NCBI RefSeq assembly: GCF_013408445.1
Contig: NZ_JACBZL010000001.1
Location: 2,294,001-2,358,000, forward strand
DNA from: Corynebacterium tuberculostearicum
GTDB taxonomy: Bacteria > Actinomycetota > Actinomycetes > Mycobacteriales > Mycobacteriaceae
DNA: 64,000 bases
Reading direction: 5' to 3'
The translations under genes and the position numbers were made by a program. Each line of letters begins with the position of its first letter. Position 1 is the first letter of the stretch. Positions 57,768 to 64,000 of this stretch are shown piece after piece. The notes beneath the pieces are model-generated. The model had not been told where the DNA came from. It made no database searches and saw only the letters and a program-made list of their open reading frames with translations.

Positions 57768-58958
57768 AGCAGGGCCTGCAGGGCGCGGGCAACGCGCAGA
57801 ACGGTCAGGTCCTCGCCCGGCTTGCCGACGACCTGCACCGCATCACCCACGCCTTCTTCCTCTTCGCCGCGCAGCGGCACAGTAATAGCTGGCCAGCCGA
57901 GCACGTTGAAAGGCTCGGTCCACCGCCGCAAGCTCGCGGCCGATTCCGCGGTATTCTCCGGGGTGATATCAGACCACTTGAGGGGACCGGAATCGAGGGT
58001 AGGGGTGAGGATAATGGGGGCGTCGGCAAGCAAGGCAAGGGCGTCTTCGCGCAGCTTCTCTACGCCCCGTGCAGCCGCGTCGTAGTCTTCCTGGCTGATA
58101 TTTTCCCCGCCCAGCACCCGCTGCAGAATCACCTCCTGGTACTTATCGCGCTGGTTCAGCAACGGCCGGTGGACGTCATAGACCTCCTTCAAGCGCATCG
58201 GCTCGTAGAGCTCGGCCGTGGCGGCGATGGTGTCTTCCAAGTCCGCACCTTCGGTGAACTCAAAGTCTGATCGTTCTAGCGCCGCCAGAAGATCGGCGAA
58301 GCGCTCGCCCTTGGCCTTAAGGGCCGTGACATCAACAGCGGAAACGTCCTGCGCTGCGGCCGGATCCTCATCCGCAGTGGCAATAAAAGCCTGTTCAATC
58401 AGGTCAATCGAGCTGGCAAAGAAACCAATGCAATCAAAGCTCGGGGGCAAAGGGGAAGACGCCTTCGACCGGAATCACCCCAAAGGTGGGCTTGAACCCC
58501 AGCACACCCTGGCATGCGGCCGGCACGCGCACCGAGCCGGCGCTATCAGAGCCCACCGTAAGCTGCAGCGCTCCGCAAGCCACCAGCGCCGCCGAACCGG
58601 AGCTCGAACCCCCGCCGCACACCTCCGGATCGCGCGGGTTGATCACGCGACCATAAGCCGAGGCATCGCCCAAAATGCCATAGGAAAACTCCTGCAGGTT
58701 CGCCTTCGCCACCGGCAGCGCCCCCTTCGCAGTCAAGCGCTGCACCACCGGCGCATCCTCGATTGGGATGCGGCCCACATCCACATTGGTGCCGCAGGTG
58801 GTAGGCACGAACGCCACATCCACGATGTCCTTGAACGCCACCGGCTGTCCCTTAAGCGTGGGCGATTCCTCCACCGCCTGTTCATCAAACGGGATGACGG
58901 CAATCACCGCATTGAAATCCTGCTGGGCGTGGTGCAGGCGATCAGAAACAGTAGACAT
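57764..58958 (-). pseudogene. Amidase-signature enzyme, disrupted by a frameshift
   Basis: The two halves lie in different frames. The first (58958 leftward) has AFKDIVDV (catalytic Lys), GGGSSSGSAALVACGALQLTVGSDSAGSVRVPA (Ser-Ser) and ends ...EGVFPFAPEL at a TGA. The second continues with SFDCIGFFASSIDL to ARALQALL. A run of five G (58443-58447, plus strand) is where the frame changes. With four, the protein reads ...FPFAPSFDCIGFF, exactly the family pattern, giving 397 residues with an intact Ser-Ser-Lys triad. It is therefore either a fresh mutation or a sequencing error. It hydrolyses an unidentified amide if functional. Confidence 0.87.
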
Positions 58959-59260
58959 AACGGGAGCTAAGTCCTTTCAACCTCGGCGTCCTAGGACGCT
59001 CACGATGTATTAGAAGAACGCAGATGTTACTACCGTACATCAGGGGAACGTTGTAGCAGCAAAGGCTGGAAGTGCGTGGGTTATGTGCCAAACGGTAACG
59101 GTGACCAGAGGCCTTATCCCCGTTGCGTTGGGCCAGACTCATGCCATCCGGCGAACACAGCGGTTCCCATCGGTTGCAACTCAAACCACTGCGCAACGCC
59201 AAGCAATTGAGCCACGCTCCCCACTATGGAGCGAAAGATTCATCAACTACATTTAAAGCC
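58959..59260. other. Divergent intergenic region (302 bp)
   Basis: Between the amidase and the MFS gene. No gene or tRNA is seen. One imperfect dyad GGTAAC-G-GTGACC (59094-59106) could be a regulator site for the exporter. No other motif is recognised. Confidence 0.35.
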
Positions 59261-60685
59261 ATGACTTCCACCACCTCCGAGCCCCCAAAGCTCCAGCCCA
59301 GCGCCTATATTCCGTTGATGTTCGCACTGCTGACGGCAGTGTTTGCTTTCCAGCTCAATGCGTCGATGCTCTCGCCTGCCCTGGCGACGATGGAGGATGA
59401 GCTGAGTGCCACCACCGCACAGATTGGCCTAACACAGACGGCCTTCTTTACAGCGGCGGCATTGTTCTCGCTCTTCCTTCCGCGCTGGGGCGACCTTATC
59501 GGTCGCAGGAAGGTTCTCGTCGGCATGATGGGCGTTGCTGCGCTGGGCTGCGTGGCTTCCGCCGTCGCGCCGAACGTCGCCGTGCTGCTTATCGGCCGTA
59601 TCATCCAGGGCGTGGCCGGACCGACCGTCCCGCTCTGCCTCATCATGCTGCGCCAGCAGGTGCTCAATGAGAAGCAGTACGCACTGCTGCTGGGCATTGT
59701 GACCTCGGTAAATGGGGGTATTGCCGGTGTGGATGCGCTGGCCGGCGGCTGGCTGGCGGGCAACTTTGGCTACCGCTCGGTGTTCTGGACCATGGCAGTA
59801 CTATGCGCCATCGCGCTAGTAGCAGTGCAGGTATTCACTAAGGAATCCACGGCCACCGAAACCCCGCGCATGGACTGGGCGGGCGTGCTGCCCCTGGCCG
59901 TGGCGCTGGGGTGCGTTCTCACCGCGTTCAACGAGGCCGGCAAGCTTGCCGAGGCCAATTGGTTCCTCGTCATCATCCTCATCCTCATTGGCGCCGCTGG
60001 CTTCTGGGCCTTCTGGAACGTGGAGAAGAAGGTCGCCGACCCGCTCGTACCGGTGGCTTACCTGAAGCAGCGCCGCACCTGGGCGCTGCTTTCTACCACG
60101 CTGCTCACCATGACCGGCGTCTTTGCAGTAATGAACGGCCTCATCCCAAACCTCGGCCAGGACACGGACGCCGGTGCCGGCATTTCCGCCAGCACCATTT
60201 CCTGGGTCACCCTTACTCCGTACGCCCTCGCTGGCCTGGTCTTTGGCCCGATTGCCGGTTGGATGGCGTCCAAGCTGGGATATAAGTACGTCCTGCAAAC
60301 CGGCCTCATCGGCACGGTCGTCGGCCTGATTATTTCCATCTTCGTGGTCGGCGCCCCGAACGCATGGACCCTGCTCTTCGTCTCCATTTTCTTGGGCGTA
60401 ACCTACGCCGGCATTGCCAATATCATGCTCAACGGACTGGGTATTGTGCTCTCACCGGCCGATAACCAAGGCTACCTGCCCGGCATGAACGCCGGTGCCT
60501 TCAACCTCGGCGCGGGACTGTCCTTTGCCGTGCTCTTCGCGGTTTCCGGTTCTTTCGAGCACGGCTACCGCGCGGGCATGATTGCCGGCGTCATTATCCT
60601 GCTTGCGGCCCTTGCCTTGTCCTTCCTCATTCCGCGCCCAGAGTCCATCGATGACACCGTGGCGGCCGTCAACGCCCGAAAGTAG
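59261..60685 (+). CDS. MFS transporter (drug-efflux type)
   Basis: 474 residues, about 14 transmembrane helices. Typical features are FAFQLNASMLSPALATMEDEL in helix 1, the loop-2 motif LPRWGDLIGRRKVLVGMMGV and the antiporter-type helix 5 (SVNGGIAGVDALAGGWLAGNFGYRSVFW). This is the pattern of proton-linked exporters of the DHA2 or related group. The substrate is unknown. The ATG at 59261 (TSTTSEPPKLQPSAYIPL) is preferred to an upstream in-frame ATG, which would add unrelated sequence. Confidence 0.88.
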   Translation: MTSTTSEPPKLQPSAYIPLMFALLTAVFAFQLNASMLSPALATMEDELSATTAQIGLTQTAFFTAAALFSLFLPRWGDLIGRRKVLVGMMGVAALGCVASAVAPNVAVLLIGRIIQGVAGPTVPLCLIMLRQQVLNEKQYALLLGIVTSVNGGIAGVDALAGGWLAGNFGYRSVFWTMAVLCAIALVAVQVFTKESTATETPRMDWAGVLPLAVALGCVLTAFNEAGKLAEANWFLVIILILIGAAGFWAFWNVEKKVADPLVPVAYLKQRRTWALLSTTLLTMTGVFAVMNGLIPNLGQDTDAGAGISASTISWVTLTPYALAGLVFGPIAGWMASKLGYKYVLQTGLIGTVVGLIISIFVVGAPNAWTLLFVSIFLGVTYAGIANIMLNGLGIVLSPADNQGYLPGMNAGAFNLGAGLSFAVLFAVSGSFEHGYRAGMIAGVIILLAALALSFLIPRPESIDDTVAAVNARK

Positions 60686-60694
60686 GCTCGTGGC

Positions 60695-61636
60695 ATGACG
60701 CGAAAAATCATTTTGGACTGCGACCCCGGCCACGATGATGCGGTGGCCCTGCTCCTAGCCTTGGGCAATCCCACCATTGAGTTGCTCGGCATTACCACCG
60801 TGGGCGGCAACCAGACCTTGGACAAGGTCTCCCACAACGCCCTGGTGGTCAAGGAAATCGCTGGTCACCCTGAGATTCCGGTTTATGCCGGCTGCGATCG
60901 CCCACTCGTGCGCCCCGTCGAGGTTGCTGAGGCCATCCACGGCTCCACCGGCATGGACGTCGAGGGCGTCCAACTTCCGGAGCCAAGCACCGCGCTTGCC
61001 GACGCCCACGCTATCGACTTCATCATCGACACCATCATGTCCCATGAGCCCGGCACCATCACCTTGGTGCCCACCGGCCCGCTGACCAATATCGCGATGG
61101 CCGCGCGCAAGGAGCCGCGCATCGTCGAGCGCGTCAAGGAAGTCGTCCTCATGGGCGGTGGCTATCACGAGGGCAATTGGTCCCCAGTCGCCGAATTCAA
61201 TATCAAGATCGATCCCGAGGCCGCCCACATCGTCTTTGAAGAGCCTTGGCCCGTCACCATGGTGGGCCTCGACCTCACCCACCAGGCGCTTGCCACCCCA
61301 GAGGTCGAAGCCGAAATCAAGGCGCTAAATACTCCGGTCTCTGAGTTCGTCGTCGGCCTTTTCGGCTTCTTCCGCAAGGCCTACCAGGCCAACCAAGGCT
61401 TTGATAACCCACCGGTCCACGACCCGTGCACCATCGCCTACCTCATCGATCCGGACATCGTCCAGACCCGCAAGGCCCCCGTCCACGTCGAGCTCGCCGG
61501 CGCACTAACCACCGGCATGACCGTCACCGATCTGCGCGAGCCTGCCGACGCCTCCTGCCACACCCAAGTCGCCACCACCCTCGACCACGCCGGTTTCTGG
61601 CGGCTTGTCACCGACGCCCTCAAAACCCTCGCCTAG
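60695..61636 (+). CDS. Inosine-uridine-type nucleoside hydrolase
   Basis: 313 residues. The N-terminal ILDCDPGHDDAVALLLALG carries the DxDxxxDD calcium and nucleoside site. LVPTGPLTNIAMAARKEP and LMGGGYHEGNWSPVAEFNIKIDPEAAHIV (including the Asn-Asp pair) follow, and VHDPCTIAYLIDP holds the catalytic His. It splits nucleosides to base and ribose. Ten bases after the MFS gene, so co-transcribed. The exporter or importer may handle related compounds. The freed ribose could feed the rbs pathway (inference). Confidence 0.94.
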   Translation: MTRKIILDCDPGHDDAVALLLALGNPTIELLGITTVGGNQTLDKVSHNALVVKEIAGHPEIPVYAGCDRPLVRPVEVAEAIHGSTGMDVEGVQLPEPSTALADAHAIDFIIDTIMSHEPGTITLVPTGPLTNIAMAARKEPRIVERVKEVVLMGGGYHEGNWSPVAEFNIKIDPEAAHIVFEEPWPVTMVGLDLTHQALATPEVEAEIKALNTPVSEFVVGLFGFFRKAYQANQGFDNPPVHDPCTIAYLIDPDIVQTRKAPVHVELAGALTTGMTVTDLREPADASCHTQVATTLDHAGFWRLVTDALKTLA

Positions 61637-61666
61637 GTCACTTCGCCTCGCGAGCTATTCAACTTT

Positions 61667-61720
61667 CAGCCACGTTCTGCTCTCCGAATGTTCGGTTCGA
61701 TGCCAGAATGTGGCTGTTTT
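61667..61720 (+). terminator. Terminator of the MFS-nucleoside hydrolase unit
   Basis: CAGCCACGTTCTG and CAGAATGTGGCTG pair at 12 of 13 positions, with a 24-base loop, followed by TTTTAG. Confidence 0.7.
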
Positions 61721-61836
61721 AGTGCTGATAGGAGTAACAGTCTGCGCCTCTGTGGGAATTAAGCCTTTACCGTCTCTAAGGGATGGTGCAGATGCGCGCA
61801 TAAATTACGTCGTTCTAAATCCACCAAGATAAGAAC

Positions 61837-63192
61837 CTAGCTCACTTTACTGTTTAGTTGGACTGCGCTACTGCCAAGAAGTTCATTTGCTGCCTTTTGG
61901 TAGTCCTCCTTAGAGGGTTTGTCAGCAATTATGACTTTTTCTCCGTCAAGAGACTTGAGGTTCTTCACGGTCAGTGAAGAATTTTGACCACTGAGCTGGT
62001 AAACGCTTTTCTTCAAAACCGATACGTCATCTCCTCCTGCTCGCAATACGGCTTGCCTAAACATTGCGGTTTTCGCTGCGGAGCCACGTGCTATGACCAC
62101 CGTCCGTTCAGAGGCCTTGGAGTCAATTTCGGAGCGCACTTGGGATAGTACCGCTACGAGATAATCGAACATAGGAATTTGGGAAGGGATCAGGTGGTCT
62201 TCGGGGTTAGTCCAAGGAGTGGGATCCTTTTCCAACTGTTCCAGTGCTTCTGGAGCTAATTCTTTAACATCACTGCCCTTCGGGGATTGATAAGGAAACA
62301 GCTCCACCTGTGCGATTCCATCGGAACGATTACTTCCAGAATCTGATTGAACGTAATTTCTTAGGTGGTTTGGATTGTCGGCTGACTTAGCAAAATAGTC
62401 GCAGTGCCAATTTCCTCGCACCCAAGGTAATGCATTGGCACCGTGGAGATTAAGCGGAGACGGGAGTATGAAATCACCTTCCCAAGGAACGAATGGCTCC
62501 TTGCTTTCTTCCGCCTCCGTGATATCGGAGGGTACTTTCATTTCCCTGATAGCGGAGAGTAACTTTTCTTGTTCGGCAATCCATGAGCGTTTGGCTCGTA
62601 CGCACTGGGCATTGATTGCTTCGAGATCGATATCGTTGTCAGAGGTATACCCCATGCGTGAGAAGAACATCAGTAGTTTATCTTTGGCTGATTTTTCATT
62701 TTTGGTCCCTTTTTCAACAGTGCTCCACAAAGCGTCTACGCTCTTGTAGGGACCGCCCAGAACCCAGTCGACGAATTCGTGAAAGCCTGGATTGAATGTA
62801 ACTACTACGACCTTGGGATTGCTGAGATCACCCATAAAGGGTTGTGGAACGTTGGGGAAAAGGCGCGACTTTTCTTTCAGGGCTTTAGTATGGCCATTCG
62901 CATATCGAGCAGCAATTTTCCTTTGTTTGTCGCTCCAATGGGCCCAGTCCTCACTGTGAATGAGCGCTCGTTTAAGTTTTTCTCTTAAAGACTTTTTCGT
63001 TTCTTCTTCTCTTGAAGGATTGCCCGTTTTATCTACTTTTGAAGGATCCTCCGTTTCAGGGGCAAGGCTTTCGATTAGAGCTTGATAGCTTGAGATTCCC
63101 CCTGGAAAGACAAGGTTTTCATTCCAATCCTTATAGATGCTTCTTGCTGCATCCTCGGTAGGAGAGCTGTTGCTATTAGAACTGTTGGTCAT
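61837..63192 (-). CDS. Hypothetical protein of atypical base composition
   Basis: 451 residues, soluble, with a Ser/Asn-rich start and a highly charged first third. It is visibly more AT-rich than its neighbours, which suggests transfer. Motifs: PFMGDLSNPKVVVVTFNPGFHEFVDWV, LPWVRGNW, AQVELFPYQSP, LIPSQIPMFDYLVAVLSQV and RTVVIARGSAAKTAMFRQAV. The 'x-G-N/D-P-K-V-V-V-x-x-x-NPG' plus 'FPY-S' and 'SQ' pattern recalls uracil-DNA-glycosylase-fold hypothetical proteins found in variable regions. That is a weak inference. No partner gene is visible. Confidence 0.7.
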   Translation of the reverse strand: MTNSSNSNSSPTEDAARSIYKDWNENLVFPGGISSYQALIESLAPETEDPSKVDKTGNPSREEETKKSLREKLKRALIHSEDWAHWSDKQRKIAARYANGHTKALKEKSRLFPNVPQPFMGDLSNPKVVVVTFNPGFHEFVDWVLGGPYKSVDALWSTVEKGTKNEKSAKDKLLMFFSRMGYTSDNDIDLEAINAQCVRAKRSWIAEQEKLLSAIREMKVPSDITEAEESKEPFVPWEGDFILPSPLNLHGANALPWVRGNWHCDYFAKSADNPNHLRNYVQSDSGSNRSDGIAQVELFPYQSPKGSDVKELAPEALEQLEKDPTPWTNPEDHLIPSQIPMFDYLVAVLSQVRSEIDSKASERTVVIARGSAAKTAMFRQAVLRAGGDDVSVLKKSVYQLSGQNSSLTVKNLKSLDGEKVIIADKPSKEDYQKAANELLGSSAVQLNSKVS

Positions 63193-63395
63193 CGGAGGTC
63201 CTCAGAATAGAAGGGAATAAGATGGGGTATTCACCATCAAAGGTTTGCATGAATGATGGTAAGTGATTTTTCTGTACTTCACAGAGCAATGAACGAAGAA
63301 CAGTTAAGCGCTGAGGAGTTCGGCGAAAGGAATAGTATTGAACTTGGTAGTTCGTGCTTGAAATCAACTATGAGAACCCAACCCAAGGAGCCACC

Positions 63396-63905
63396 ATGAA
63401 CCAGCACTGTTTCCGCCACATCGTAGTCATGGGGGTATCAGGCTCAGGCAAGACGACGGTAGGGGAGGCGCTGTCGCCACTGGTGGGGCTGGAGTATCGC
63501 GATGGCGATGATATGCACCCGCAGGCCAATATCGACAAGATGGCGGCGGGAATTCCGCTCAATGATGCGGACCGAGAACCGTGGCTGAAACAGATTGGGC
63601 AGTGGTTGGCGAATAGGCCAGACGGTGCGATGGTGGGGTGCAGTGCGTTGAAGCGGAAGTATCGGGATCTGATTCGCCAGTACTGCCCGGGCGTGGTGTT
63701 CGTTCACGTGCACGGGGACTTTGATGTGCTGTATGAGCGCATGCAGCATCGGCCGGGGCACTTCATGCCGGCATCGCTATTGCAATCGCAGTTCGACACT
63801 TTGGAACCGCTGGAAGAAGACGAAACTGGCCGCGCCTTTGACGTGACGCGGCCAGTCGAGGAGATTGCCCAAAAGGCTGCTGCTTGGATTAAGGCGGGGG
63901 CCTAA
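63396..63905 (+). CDS. gntK: Gluconokinase
   Basis: 169 residues. P-loop VVMGVSGSGKTTVGEALS, then YRDGDDMHPQANIDKMAAGIPLNDADREPWL, SALKRKYRDLIR and RPGHFMPASLLQSQFDTLEPL, the GntK pattern. It makes 6-phosphogluconate for the pentose phosphate pathway. The ATG at 63396 follows AAGGAG. Its stop overlaps the stop of the convergent gntP-like gene by four bases. Confidence 0.95.
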   Translation: MNQHCFRHIVVMGVSGSGKTTVGEALSPLVGLEYRDGDDMHPQANIDKMAAGIPLNDADREPWLKQIGQWLANRPDGAMVGCSALKRKYRDLIRQYCPGVVFVHVHGDFDVLYERMQHRPGHFMPASLLQSQFDTLEPLEEDETGRAFDVTRPVEEIAQKAAAWIKAGA

Positions 63906-64000
63906 AAGAGCGCTGCTACTGCGTAGAGCACCAAGACTAGGGCAAAGCCGATGACGGAAATCAGAATTTGGTTGACCGTCCAGGTCTTCAGTGTGGTGAC
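63902..64000 (-). CDS. gntP: Gluconate permease, C-terminal fragment (cut by window edge)
   Basis: Reading leftward from the window edge, 32 codons end in TAG at 63902: TLKTWTVNQILISVIGFALV and then a hydrophobic tail. 'T-L-K-T/S-W-T-V-x-E/Q-x-I-I-S-V' and a final helix is the end of GntP-family gluconate/proton symporters, and gntK lies tail to tail with it. The rest is outside the window. Confidence 0.7.
   Translation of the reverse strand, partial: VTTLKTWTVNQILISVIGFALVLVLYAVAALF

Noticed and set aside
59041..59200. Possible tRNA or structured RNA between amidase and MFS genes
   Set aside because: No cloverleaf, no T-arm GGTTC-type box and no CCA. Only one weak dyad.

Overview
The window is about 60% GC and is bacterial. 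Its gene content and order (pyc; accBC, an SseA-type rhodanese, maf, accE and accD; birA; purK and purE) point to Corynebacterium. Genes for mycolate-related acyl-CoA carboxylase subunits, trehalose/alpha-glucoside uptake and an LppP/LprE lipoprotein agree with that. I cannot fix the species. The partner acetyl-CoA carboxylase beta gene (dtsR1/accD1) that I would expect beside accE is not at this locus, which would fit a fatty-acid-requiring corynebacterium, but this is inference.

Layout. 1-1250: lipoprotein-export-type ABC exporter fragment and a secreted I36-type protease inhibitor whose signal peptide is out of frame. 1619-5050: pyruvate carboxylase. 5223-8949: a DUF1648/DUF5808 membrane protein with its GntR regulator and a large operator palindrome, then a small ABC transporter and a hypothetical protein. 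8973-17627: acyl-CoA carboxylase region (accBC, sulfurtransferase, Cj0069-family protein, DUF4282 protein, LppP/LprE lipoprotein, DUF3151 protein, maf, accE, a divergent accD). 17978-20432: three secreted paralogous proteins of unknown function. 20545-26583: a trehalose/alpha-glucoside ABC importer with a TreS-like GH13 enzyme and a 61-residue membrane protein. 26628-30389: birA, PH-domain protein, acetolactate decarboxylase, purK, purE.

30410-31513 is a small island: tandem hairpins, an AbiEi-like fragment and a divergently arranged Phd/RelE toxin-antitoxin pair. 31510-37177 is a ribose operon (rbsR-A-C-B-K-D) with a perfect LacI-type operator. 37948-43047 is a galactose operon (galM, SSS symporter, small membrane protein, galT, galK). 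43099-44411 holds two copies of a 91-bp element flanking an RNase H-fold gene, followed by a DUF559 nuclease-like gene. 45519-52316 is a 5-oxoproline cluster (NRAMP-fold transporter, YcsI-like protein, GntR regulator, biotin carboxylase/carrier, PxpB-PxpC fusion, PxpA), with the same 11-bp palindrome in front of both arms. The rest holds a CAP-domain secreted protein, a fructose-type PTS permease with B-C-A domain order, a Schlafen/AlbA-type protein, a 2H phosphoesterase, a frameshifted amidase, an MFS exporter, a nucleoside hydrolase, an AT-rich orphan protein, gluconokinase and the end of gntP.

Themes. Three biotin-carrying proteins and the biotin ligase lie within 50 kb. Sugar uptake (trehalose, ribose, galactose, fructose, gluconate) dominates, and three of the sugar loci share a near-identical LacI-type site. 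The most novel-looking items are the secreted three-protein cluster, the 91-bp paired elements, the biotin-dependent oxoproline cluster and the AT-rich orphan. Two probable homopolymer frameshifts (near 1236 and 58445) are either real mutations or sequencing errors. No tRNA, rRNA, CRISPR array or insertion sequence was seen.
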